Source of the DNA: CAYTGM01 sp964437365
GTDB taxonomy: Bacteria; Sumerlaeota; Sumerlaeia; SLMS01
Assembly (NCBI GenBank): GCA_964437365.1
Contig: CAYTGM010000001.1
Location: forward strand, 531,477-595,476
DNA: 64,000 bases
Direction: 5' to 3'
Shown: in pieces, positions 16,986 to 25,187 of the stretch
Layout of the letters: the number at the start of each line of letters is the position of its first letter
How positions within the stretch are numbered: the stretch's first letter is position 1
Position numbers and translations under genes: made by a program
The notes under the pieces: model-generated
Database searches by the model: none
Seen by the model: only the letters and a program-made list of their open reading frames with translations
Told to the model about the DNA's origin: nothing

Positions 16986-17763
16986 TAAATTCGAAAACAC
17001 GTCTAATCAGATAGAAATAGAAGGGCTCTGTAAGTCTTACGGAGATCTAACAGTTCTGGATCGGTTATCTCTGGAGGTACGTCTTGGGGAAGTTGTGAGC
17101 ATCATTGGGCCAAGCGGTTCTGGAAAATCAACCCTGCTCCGAATCCTCATGACGCTCGAGAAGCCGGACTCAGGTATCGTACGTATCAATGGAGAATCGT
17201 ATTTTACCGAGATCGCCAACGGAAGTGAGATCGCCGCCACAGAGGCGCATATACGTAAGATCCGAAGCCGGATTGGGATGGTTTTTCAGCACTTTAACCT
17301 GTTTCCACATATGACCGCTCTGGGGAATGTGATGGAAGCCCCCGTTCAGGTTCAGGGACTGAGTAAAGCCAAAGCGAAAGAGCTCGCAAAGGAATACCTC
17401 GCTCTTGTGGGGCTTGAAGATAAGTTCGATGCCTATCCGGCAAAACTTTCTGGTGGACAGAAACAACGCGTGGCAATTGCCCGCGCTCTGGCGATGAAGC
17501 CGGAGATTATGCTCTTTGACGAGATTACATCCGCACTGGATCCAGAGCTTGTTGGTGGTATTCTGGATCTCCTCGAGAAGATCGCGGAAAAGGGAGACAC
17601 AACGATGCTTATTGTGACACATCAGATGCGTTTTGCCCGGGAGAGTTCGAACAGGATTCTCTTCTTCGATCATGGACATATTCTTGAAGACGGTCCGCCC
17701 AATGAGATCCTATCGAACCCTGCGCATGAAAGAACACGCGAATTCCTGCAAAGCATTCTTTAG
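16972..17763 (+). CDS. ehuA: Ectoine ABC transporter ATP-binding protein
   Basis: 263 residues from a TTG start overlapping ehuD. Walker A GPSGSGKST (about 46-54), Q-loop MVFQHFNLFPHMT, signature LSGGQKQRVAIARAL, Walker B IMLFDEITSALDPE and the switch histidine in VTHQMRFAR are all intact. The ATPase should therefore be functional. It is the last gene of the ectoine block; no obvious T-run terminator follows and the next gene is convergent. Confidence 0.93.
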   Translation: MSTPDKFENTSNQIEIEGLCKSYGDLTVLDRLSLEVRLGEVVSIIGPSGSGKSTLLRILMTLEKPDSGIVRINGESYFTEIANGSEIAATEAHIRKIRSRIGMVFQHFNLFPHMTALGNVMEAPVQVQGLSKAKAKELAKEYLALVGLEDKFDAYPAKLSGGQKQRVAIARALAMKPEIMLFDEITSALDPELVGGILDLLEKIAEKGDTTMLIVTHQMRFARESSNRILFFDHGHILEDGPPNEILSNPAHERTREFLQSIL

Positions 17764-17782
17764 GTTATATTAATCACTGACT

Positions 17783-18796
17783 TTAATAGAAGGAAACCTG
17801 CAGGCCTTTATCACCATCCAGCTCAGCCAGTTTTTCCATGGGATTCTCATTCAGACGAAGAAACTTGAATCCACGCAGATAGGATTTACCTTCTGCCAGG
17901 CGCTGCTCTTTTGTAGCCAGACGTCTGTCTATATAAGACAGTAGCGGTTCCTCGCGAACTTTAGGCGGCGTTGAGTGAAGGAAGTTCACTGTTCCATCGT
18001 CACTCTTGGTGATCAGTCCTACATGAGAAGCCCATCCGGAGTTCTCGTTCGTTCCAACAATGATATTTACGTACATTCCTTCCTCGAGCTCATCCAGAAT
18101 ATCTGGAACAACTTCATGAGGAACAAAGTCTACACTGATCCTCTCCACAGGAATGTCTGTTTCAAGGTCGTATCTATTCTTTAGAAACTTTGCTCGATCA
18201 ACCTTCTGATTGTATGTGCCTTTAGCGTCGCCAGCTAATTCAGCACTCATGTCAGTTACGAGCCATGAGTTGTTTACATCCCAGTCTGCTTCTGTGTAGT
18301 GGTTCCGCGTGATCACGCTGATTTCGCCATCTTTGTAGCGAATTCTCTGAAGTGTCTTGAAGAAGGAAGGCCAGTCATTTGACAAGGCCATCGCATATGC
18401 ATGTTCGCTGAAAACGACACAGTCACTTTTGTCCAGGCAGTATAGTGGCTGGGGATCGTAGGTTTCCACGGGGAACTCACCAAGCAGATAGAGTTCGTAG
18501 GGTTGGTTGATATTCTTGCGACCATAATGGACCACTCTGCTGACAAGGTCCGGCTCATATTCAGAGTAGAACTTCAAATAGGTATCCAGCTCTTGTTCAT
18601 TAAACGTATAGAGAGGTCTGCTGATCAGGTCAGCCAGCTTTTCTGTATCCAGGTTAAGTTCGTCTGCGATCTGCTTCTCATCCGCATTCAATGTATAGCT
18701 GGAAGGAGCACCTCCCTGATTCTGGGTAGAGACAGCACAGGATGACAGCATCCCGGCAAGAATCAGTGTCGTAGCATATTTTGCAAAATGTTTCAT
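17783..18796 (-). CDS. DUF1460 (NlpC/P60-like) lipoprotein, probable N-acetylmuramoyl-L-alanine amidase
   Basis: 337 residues. A signal with lipobox LSSC (C20) is followed by a linker, then the DUF1460 papain-like domain. The catalytic cysteine is C126 in KSDCVVFSEH and the catalytic histidine H258 in GWASHVGLI, both in family-typical contexts. Characterised relatives cleave muropeptides. It lies 26 nt downstream of the NamZ-type gene on the same strand, which suggests joint release of sugars and peptides from peptidoglycan fragments in the periplasm. Substrate specificity is not readable from sequence. Confidence 0.82.
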   Translation of the reverse strand: MKHFAKYATTLILAGMLSSCAVSTQNQGGAPSSYTLNADEKQIADELNLDTEKLADLISRPLYTFNEQELDTYLKFYSEYEPDLVSRVVHYGRKNINQPYELYLLGEFPVETYDPQPLYCLDKSDCVVFSEHAYAMALSNDWPSFFKTLQRIRYKDGEISVITRNHYTEADWDVNNSWLVTDMSAELAGDAKGTYNQKVDRAKFLKNRYDLETDIPVERISVDFVPHEVVPDILDELEEGMYVNIIVGTNENSGWASHVGLITKSDDGTVNFLHSTPPKVREEPLLSYIDRRLATKEQRLAEGKSYLRGFKFLRLNENPMEKLAELDGDKGLQVSFY

Positions 18797-18822
18797 AAGA
18801 GGGTCCTTCCAGAGGGAGTCGA

Positions 18823-20112
18823 TTATTTGTAGATCAGATAAGGCTTACGGAGCTCAACAAACTCGAGCACGTCGGGCTTGTAGAATTCGATGATTTCTTC
18901 TGCAGATTTGCCTTCAAGAATCATCTCGCGGATCTCTTTCTGACCCATTACCTTGTCAAACATAGCACGGCGTGGGTTGTCATCATTAAACAGGCCTTTC
19001 TCAGGATACATCTCCTGAAGAACTTCCATCATAAAGATCTGAGCTTCAACGGGACGAATAATCCGATAGTCTGTAATAATGAACTGGGCGCCGTGAACAA
19101 CTTCACCTTCGTAGGTACTCGCGTAAGGCTTAAAAGTAATTGGGCGGGCAAGTAGTCCGGGAATTTCCTTGTCATTCATTGCCTGAGCAAACGCGTGTCC
19201 GTCGATGAAGGGAGCAGCAATGACTTCGAATGCGAGTGGATAACCAACGCCAATGGTCACATCCCGACGAAGCTCGCCGATAATTCCTGTCAGGTTGTAA
19301 TAGAATGCATGCTTAGCACTTGGGATGTTTGGTGATGAAGGAACGAAAGGAAGGCCCGTATCCCACTGGTGCATCCATCTCTCGTAATTCGTGAGAGGGA
19401 CAACAGTGAGGTCGCACTCTACTTCATTGAATTCCTTGTTAAAGAGCTTGGCTACTTCACCCGGAGTCATTCCGTACATATACGGAACTGCGTAAAGGCC
19501 TACAAAAGATGTTCCCTGGCTCATGTCGAGTATATTACCACTGATGATGCCACCACAGGGGTTAGGACGATCAAGGACGATAAAGGGAATTCCAGCTTTT
19601 CCACATTCTTCCATCGCATAAGCCATTGTATAGATATACGTATAGCTACGCGAACCAACATCCTGAATGTCATAAATCATAACGTCCAGACCTTCGAGAT
19701 ACTCCTTCGGTGGTCTGCGTGTACTTCCATAGAGACTCAGTTCAGGGATCCCAGTTCGTGCATCAACCTGGTCTTCAACTTTATCGCCGGCATAGACATC
19801 GCCTCGAACACCATGTTCTGGTCCGAACAGCTTCACCAGCTGAACTTCGGGATGGTCATTCAGAAGATCAATTGTGGACCTTAACTTACTGTCGACACCT
19901 GTTGCATTGGTAATAAGTCCGACTCGCTTGCCGCGAACAAGATCCAGATAACCGGGTTCGGTTAGAAGTGTTTCAATTCCTGGTTTTACCTCGTATTCCG
20001 GGCGGTTCGGTACCCAGCGCCCTTCAGAGCTGTCAACGGTCCTGCAGGAACCCAACAGGGAACAAAGGACCAACAGGCTGGCAAAAACAGATAAACTTGA
20101 AAGAGATTGCAT
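18823..20112 (-). CDS. namZ: DUF1343 exo-beta-N-acetylmuramidase-type lipoprotein (NamZ-like)
   Basis: 429 residues with lipobox LLGSC (C23). The DUF1343 hallmarks are present: RVGLITNATGVD (about 64-74), KLFGPEHGVRGD with E99/H100, YDIQDVGSRSYTYIYTMAYAM, LDRPNPCGG and a C-terminal Rossmann-like part. NamZ of Bacillus removes terminal MurNAc from peptidoglycan chains; this protein is the lipid-anchored Gram-negative form. It is probably co-transcribed with the DUF1460 gene behind it. A palindrome 38 nt upstream of its start may be an operator. Confidence 0.85.
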   Translation of the reverse strand: MQSLSSLSVFASLLVLCSLLGSCRTVDSSEGRWVPNRPEYEVKPGIETLLTEPGYLDLVRGKRVGLITNATGVDSKLRSTIDLLNDHPEVQLVKLFGPEHGVRGDVYAGDKVEDQVDARTGIPELSLYGSTRRPPKEYLEGLDVMIYDIQDVGSRSYTYIYTMAYAMEECGKAGIPFIVLDRPNPCGGIISGNILDMSQGTSFVGLYAVPYMYGMTPGEVAKLFNKEFNEVECDLTVVPLTNYERWMHQWDTGLPFVPSSPNIPSAKHAFYYNLTGIIGELRRDVTIGVGYPLAFEVIAAPFIDGHAFAQAMNDKEIPGLLARPITFKPYASTYEGEVVHGAQFIITDYRIIRPVEAQIFMMEVLQEMYPEKGLFNDDNPRRAMFDKVMGQKEIREMILEGKSAEEIIEFYKPDVLEFVELRKPYLIYK

Positions 20113-20149
20113 ATTGTAAGCCTCGTGGGAGTGAAATAGAATGAGATCT

Positions 20150-20164
20150 GATCAACTGTTGATC
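20150..20164 (-). promoter_or_regulatory. Operator-like palindrome upstream of namZ
   Basis: GATCAACTGTTGATC is a perfect 15-bp inverted repeat with one central base, located 38 bp before the namZ start in the 100-bp gap behind the TPR gene. Its core AACTGTT is the same as in the palindrome next to the MarR gene at 2281-2295. It may be a repressor site; the protein is unknown. Confidence 0.4.
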
Positions 20165-20212
20165 CATGGAACAAGGGTTTTTCGCCGCGGTCTAAATGGA
20201 AATGATCAGTAT

Positions 20213-21949
20213 TTACGATGTTGCAGAGAGAGAATTGCGGAACTCTTCCAGTAAACGGTCGATTTCTTCCTGTAGCTTTTCATCTTTGCGAATCTCATCA
20301 AGCTTAAACCCTTCAGGCAATCGAGGAAAGCTACTGATCTGACCCTCGATAAACTGAAGCTCCAGCTTTCTGACAACGTCGGGAAGTAGTTCGGCTGCGC
20401 GCCCCGCAGCGGGAGTATCCGCAAAACGGTTGAGAATAAGCCTGATCAGGTTGAGAGATTCCGTATAGTTCTGCAACCAGTATGACCGTTCCGCCTGCTG
20501 ATAGAATGTTTCTGCATTGATCCCACGACGTTCTTCTTCGCGATTCCTCGACTTCTCTGCCAGCTCTTGGAGTCGCTGCGCTTCTTCTCTCAATCGTGAG
20601 CCGCGTCCCTCCGTATTCAGCAGCACGTTTGTCAGCTTGAGAACCTCGTTGATATCCCCTAGGTCATAAAGCTTCTGAGCGTATTCGAGAAGATAAGTAT
20701 CCTCCTGCCTGCGAGCTGTAGATAGGGCGCTATCGCTTAAGTCGCGCAAGTTCGGATTCTCGCGTGTCTGGTTAAAGAGCTCGATTGCCTCGCTATACAT
20801 CTCATTCTCCACACACCATTGAGCATGCTTGAAAAGCTCCAGCGGCTCCGTTTCTTTGATCTCCAGAAGACGCTTCTGGTGGTAGGCCTCTTTGTAGATA
20901 TCCTGAATCTTCTCTGTTCGTTCCGTTGCAGGAATCTCAAAACTGATCAATTCTTCCGCTTTTCCCGGCGTCCCGTTCTCGATCAGGTGTTTTGCCTCCA
21001 TGGCAATTAACTCATCTCGCGCCTGTATATATTCAGCGGGAAGGAACTGCTTTAAGGGCTCCATTGCAATGCGGGCGAAACGGTAGCTCTTGTTCTGTGC
21101 GGCGTACTCCATCATGTGATCGAGCGTTATGTTCGCTCTGTCCTTGGCAATCTCTGGACTAAGCTTGCTGAGCTCACCGGTAATTGTTTCGAACGCTGCG
21201 TCGTATTCACCGCTCTCTCGAGCTTTCGCAGCGCGAGTCAGCAAAGCGATAACAACCTGTGAAGAATCACCATCTCCCGATATCAGCTTCATCCGTTCGA
21301 TCATCGAGAGCGCATCGCCAAGTTCGCCTCGATCAAGCCGACGTTTCACCATCAGGTTCATTAATTCAAGGGCCCAGGTCTTGATCGACTCGACCTCTGA
21401 TATCTTTGCGGAAGGGATACTGTCTATCGCTGCGATCGCACCGTCCCAATCCCCCAACTGGTAGAGATTCTGGCTTGTATAGAAGTACGTTTGAGCTGTC
21501 AGAAAATCGGCATCCAGGATATTCTTTAACTCGATGCGCAGCTGAAGAGCCTGGTCTTCTCGCCCTGCCTGGATCGAACCGGAAATAGCAGGATTGAATC
21601 GCCGGAGAACCTCATTGAGATCCTCACCCTCTACCCCTTCATGATGAGCCTCCAGAATAAGCTGAAGGCCTTTGACTGGATTCGACTTTCTAAAGGCCGT
21701 TTCTGCTTTAAGAAGAGAATTCTCTCCTTCGCTGGACCGCTCGATGGACTCAATACTGCTCTTCAAGAGTGGAAGTTCCATTCCGCCCTTTTCGATAAGA
21801 ATCCTCTGACTGTCTTCCTGAGTGATCTGAGCCTCGATGATTCTTCCATCCTTCAGAAAAATCTTGTCTGAGTACGTGACACTGACGGCGCCGCATAGAC
21901 AACCCAGGGTGAGAGAAAGAACCGATATTTTTTTTGTGAACAAAGGCAT
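20213..21949 (-). CDS. Secreted TPR-repeat protein
   Basis: 578 residues. An N-terminal signal peptide (about 1-27) is followed by a small beta domain, SDKIFLKDGRIIEAQITQED, of a type I associate with secreted proteins of planctomycete-like bacteria. Tetratricopeptide-like helical repeats follow to about 520, and a charged C-terminus. It starts 1 nt after the stop of the polyprenyl-phosphate sugar transferase gene, so the two are translationally linked. It probably acts as a periplasmic scaffold; no enzymatic motif is seen. Confidence 0.75.
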   Translation of the reverse strand: MPLFTKKISVLSLTLGCLCGAVSVTYSDKIFLKDGRIIEAQITQEDSQRILIEKGGMELPLLKSSIESIERSSEGENSLLKAETAFRKSNPVKGLQLILEAHHEGVEGEDLNEVLRRFNPAISGSIQAGREDQALQLRIELKNILDADFLTAQTYFYTSQNLYQLGDWDGAIAAIDSIPSAKISEVESIKTWALELMNLMVKRRLDRGELGDALSMIERMKLISGDGDSSQVVIALLTRAAKARESGEYDAAFETITGELSKLSPEIAKDRANITLDHMMEYAAQNKSYRFARIAMEPLKQFLPAEYIQARDELIAMEAKHLIENGTPGKAEELISFEIPATERTEKIQDIYKEAYHQKRLLEIKETEPLELFKHAQWCVENEMYSEAIELFNQTRENPNLRDLSDSALSTARRQEDTYLLEYAQKLYDLGDINEVLKLTNVLLNTEGRGSRLREEAQRLQELAEKSRNREEERRGINAETFYQQAERSYWLQNYTESLNLIRLILNRFADTPAAGRAAELLPDVVRKLELQFIEGQISSFPRLPEGFKLDEIRKDEKLQEEIDRLLEEFRNSLSATS

Positions 21950-21950
21950 T

Positions 21951-23102
21951 TTAACCAGATTCGAAATCAGCAGATGTCTTTCGCATCCCCTTCAGTAAAT
22001 AGTGAAGAAGGACGGCACTCATACCCGCAATAAGAAGAATCTGCAATATTCCACGATTCGCGTCAAATCCAACGTGAATATAGAAATAAGCGAGCACAAC
22101 GGTGACGAAGCCGTGGCTTGTTACGAACTGGCGCGTCAGTGTATGGTCTTCCCCAGCAGGTCCGGCAAGATACCGCTGGTAGAGATGATCCCGGTGAGCA
22201 TGCAAAGGATTGGCACCGTTCAAACTTCTTCGAATGATCGTAAACAGGACGTCGAAGAGGAAAACAGAACAAAGAATCAAAAAACCCAGAACCGGCTGAG
22301 GGTATGACGTTGGTGTGATACAATAAAAGATCAACAGGATCGCAACTAAATAACCGAGAACCTGACTGCCGGAATCTCCCATAAACGTTCGTGCAGACGG
22401 GATATTGTAGGTAACAAATCCCTGGCAGGAAAAGATGACGATCACGCTTAGAATCGTGATCGGAGTCGTGGCGTCATAATAGAGAATCGAAAAAATCAGA
22501 CCTGCCAGTATGAGTTGCGTATAGCGTGTCACCAGTCCGTTGATGCCATCCATGAAGTTCCAGACGTTCATAAACAAAAGGATCACGAGGAAAGAGGCTG
22601 ACTTCCCTACGACAGGTGGGAACTCCACGAAACTTGAAACAAAGGGTATCTGGATACCGGGAATTCCTTCAATAAGTAGTGCAGATAATCCTGCGATGAT
22701 CAGTTGAGCCCCCAGTTTGAATAACGGCGGGGGAGACTTCAGGTCATCCCACAGGCCAACAAGGAATGCTGCCATTGCTCCAAGCGCAGCGACTGCCAGC
22801 TGAAGCCAGCTGAATAATTTAATCTCTTCGTTGAGCTCATGTATATAGCTGGACTTCATGGGAATTATCAAGAGGACCGCTGTGACAACAACGCCAGCGA
22901 TCAAGCCCGCCAATATGCCAATTCCTCCGAGCCTTGGAGTTGGTTCCGTATGACTGCTCCGATCCTCAGCATGGTCGAACAGATTCTGTTTTTTTGAGAG
23001 GTTTATAGACCAGAGCGTTATAAACCTGGCAGTAAGATACGACGCTGCTCCCACCGGAAAAAATGCGAGCGCTGTCCAAAGAAGAAAATCAATAGGGATC
23101 AC
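21951..23102 (-). CDS. Polyprenyl-phosphate N-acetylhexosamine-1-phosphate transferase (WecA/WbpL family)
   Basis: 383 residues with about ten transmembrane helices, in the MraY/WecA/TagO superfamily. It transfers a sugar-1-phosphate from a UDP-sugar to undecaprenyl phosphate to begin glycan assembly at the inner membrane. Motifs: RSSHTEPTPRLGG (about 48-60), the Mg-binding GLWDD (D119/D120), NVWNFMDGINGL, FMGDSGSQ and the C-terminal HAHRDHLYQR. The His-rich cytosolic loop separates it from MraY and favours a WecA/WbpL-type role in O-antigen or exopolysaccharide. No other glycosyltransferase lies nearby. Confidence 0.88.
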   Translation of the reverse strand: MIPIDFLLWTALAFFPVGAASYLTARFITLWSINLSKKQNLFDHAEDRSSHTEPTPRLGGIGILAGLIAGVVVTAVLLIIPMKSSYIHELNEEIKLFSWLQLAVAALGAMAAFLVGLWDDLKSPPPLFKLGAQLIIAGLSALLIEGIPGIQIPFVSSFVEFPPVVGKSASFLVILLFMNVWNFMDGINGLVTRYTQLILAGLIFSILYYDATTPITILSVIVIFSCQGFVTYNIPSARTFMGDSGSQVLGYLVAILLIFYCITPTSYPQPVLGFLILCSVFLFDVLFTIIRRSLNGANPLHAHRDHLYQRYLAGPAGEDHTLTRQFVTSHGFVTVVLAYFYIHVGFDANRGILQILLIAGMSAVLLHYLLKGMRKTSADFESG

Positions 23103-23137
23103 AGTGCTGGACTAAGAGCTCCTTCCCCTCTTGTCTA

Positions 23138-25018
23138 TCACCAGTTCGTTCCTGTAGAAAGTTGGGCGTACTCAGACAGCTCTTTCATGTCGATCTCTTC
23201 TGCGTGCTTCGAAAAGAGGATCCATTTGCAGTAATTACGATACTCTTTCTCGTTTGAGAATGGCTGCGGAGAGACACCTTTCTTATCTTTGACAATACCG
23301 TATACGGCATGACCAATCGCTGCATTTGGCGAACGCTTCACCAGTGTCTTCAACATTTCCTTCAAGCCTTCGCTGAGATCAGCGGGTTCGGAATCCAGAA
23401 ACGATTCGATATCAAAAACTTTGTCGAAGAAACGATATTCTTCAAGAGGCTCTCCACCACTGATCGCAACCACAAGCTCCTTGTCAATGAAGCCAGTATT
23501 GATCAATTTGACTGATTCCCACTTGAGTTTGTATTTCCCGGACTCACTGCTCATTTTTATTCCCTTATCATGAAGGGAAGCAGACAGAATCTCATGCTGG
23601 GCACGAAGAAGAAGTGGTTTATCAATCGTTACAAAGACAAAAAGCTGGCGTACTTTCTTTGTCTGGTCGTATAGCTCCAGCGCTTCCTCCATAGAAAGTC
23701 CCTCATAGACAATCCCTTTGCGTTTGAGGACAGCTTTCTTCGCAGCTCCTTCGCTACATCCCTCGCGTATCGCGACGAGTTTGGCGACTTCGTCTATGCG
23801 TATTTTCTTGCCGTTTGGAAGCAGCATGGCAAACTTAGCATCCTGCAACCTCTCGTATTTTCCCTCTGGCGTGTCTGGAGGTGTTGGAGTTTCGTGTGCC
23901 GGAGTCTGTTGCTGCTGAGTTGGCACCGACGGAACAGGTGCTTGAGGAGCAGGCACCGGGTAGGGTGGAGTTGCATGACCACTCGGAGGCATACCTGCCG
24001 GGGGAGGGCCATAAGGCTGATTGGGATCAGGGTAATAACCTGGAGGCATTTGTTGGGGCGGTGCATAACCAGGAGGCGGTCCCTGACGAAATTTTGGAGG
24101 GATCTGATAATATCCAGACGGAGCCGGCTGTTGGTGCGGATACCCTGGATAGACAGGAGGCGGACCATACTGAGGTGGTGGAGGACCCTGGTAATGCGGA
24201 GGAGGTCCCTGTTGAGGATAGCCAGGATAGACAGGCTGCTGGGGAGGAACTCCGTTTGGAGCTGGAGGTGCCTGCTGCTGCCCTATGTCTATTTGTATCG
24301 GATCTTCGACTTCTGTCTGCTCCTTTTTTCTACCTCTACCGGGTTTCAAGTTAAAACCCGCTGGAGCAGGTGAAGACTCCGGGGACTTCTTTTGAGGAGC
24401 AATGATGTCTGGCTCGGGCTCCAGCTTGTCGCCTGGGGGAGATGGGTCCTTCAAATGAGGCGCGTTCTCATCCTCATGATCAACCTTCCACTCAAAATAA
24501 ACGCTGTTTTCAGTCTTGCTCGCTTTCGTCTCTTCTGCTTCGCTGTGGACGCCCTGCATATCGAGATTGTCCAACGATAAACCGGCATCAATCTCACTAT
24601 CCAGACCAGCGATCTGATTTCGAAACTCGGCGGGTAGCTTATTGATGATCTCGAGCGCTTCACGCTTCTCAGATAGCAGAGGCTTTGTGTCCAGGAATTC
24701 ACCGAGATAAGACGCACATGACTGATAGTCTTCGCGACTGAATGCCATGTGACCCGCAGATTTCAGTGCAGGGATCCGAGCCTTATTATCCGGCTGGTTA
24801 TCAATCAGAAGCTGATATGCCTGGTAAGAGAGATCGTCCTGACCATGTTTATCCAGAAGGCGAGCCAGATCGTACTGAACCGTACCACGCAGGAGAAACT
24901 TCGGGTTCTCCTCCAGAATTTCCCGATAAAGATCTGCAACCTTGTCGGCTTCTCGGAGAAAGAGGGCCCGCTTAAGATCTTCTGCTTTTCCCTTCGACTG
25001 TTTCGAACTTCCAGACAT
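23138..25018 (-). CDS. TPR/proline-rich protein with a novel C-terminal domain
   Basis: 626 residues with no signal peptide. Residues 1-140 look TPR-like (LRGTVQYDLARLLDKHGQDD). A charged segment follows, then a long Pro/Gln/Tyr-rich region at about 230-380 with YPGYPQQGPPP-type repeats. The C-terminal 240 residues form a compact domain beginning EGKYERLQDAKFAMLLPNGK and including KLVAIREGCSEGAAKKAVLK. I recognise no family in this domain. It may be a cytoplasmic protein that gathers partners through its disordered linker. It lies 35 nt upstream of the sugar transferase gene and may be first in that unit. Confidence 0.7.
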   Translation of the reverse strand: MSGSSKQSKGKAEDLKRALFLREADKVADLYREILEENPKFLLRGTVQYDLARLLDKHGQDDLSYQAYQLLIDNQPDNKARIPALKSAGHMAFSREDYQSCASYLGEFLDTKPLLSEKREALEIINKLPAEFRNQIAGLDSEIDAGLSLDNLDMQGVHSEAEETKASKTENSVYFEWKVDHEDENAPHLKDPSPPGDKLEPEPDIIAPQKKSPESSPAPAGFNLKPGRGRKKEQTEVEDPIQIDIGQQQAPPAPNGVPPQQPVYPGYPQQGPPPHYQGPPPPQYGPPPVYPGYPHQQPAPSGYYQIPPKFRQGPPPGYAPPQQMPPGYYPDPNQPYGPPPAGMPPSGHATPPYPVPAPQAPVPSVPTQQQQTPAHETPTPPDTPEGKYERLQDAKFAMLLPNGKKIRIDEVAKLVAIREGCSEGAAKKAVLKRKGIVYEGLSMEEALELYDQTKKVRQLFVFVTIDKPLLLRAQHEILSASLHDKGIKMSSESGKYKLKWESVKLINTGFIDKELVVAISGGEPLEEYRFFDKVFDIESFLDSEPADLSEGLKEMLKTLVKRSPNAAIGHAVYGIVKDKKGVSPQPFSNEKEYRNYCKWILFSKHAEEIDMKELSEYAQLSTGTNW

Positions 25019-25187
25019 TGATGACCTACAATCTATTTACATGCATGTTTTACAGGTAATTCAATGTGCTTGAAGTTGTCTTTGGCAAGGGAAGAGTTCA
25101 GGGAAACGGCTCGTGATTTGTTCTCCCGCGAAATCTTAGCGAACACTCTATGCTGTTTTTCGCTTTTCCTGAGACTGAGCCATCAGA
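25019..25187. other. Short intergenic region
   Basis: 169 bp between two minus-strand genes. No RNA gene, repeat or clear terminator is seen. Confidence 0.4.

Noticed and set aside
23881..24373. Two overlapping plus-strand frames of about 157-159 codons
   Set aside because: They are antisense to the Pro/Gln/Tyr-rich linker of the 23138-25018 gene, where skewed codons keep other frames open.
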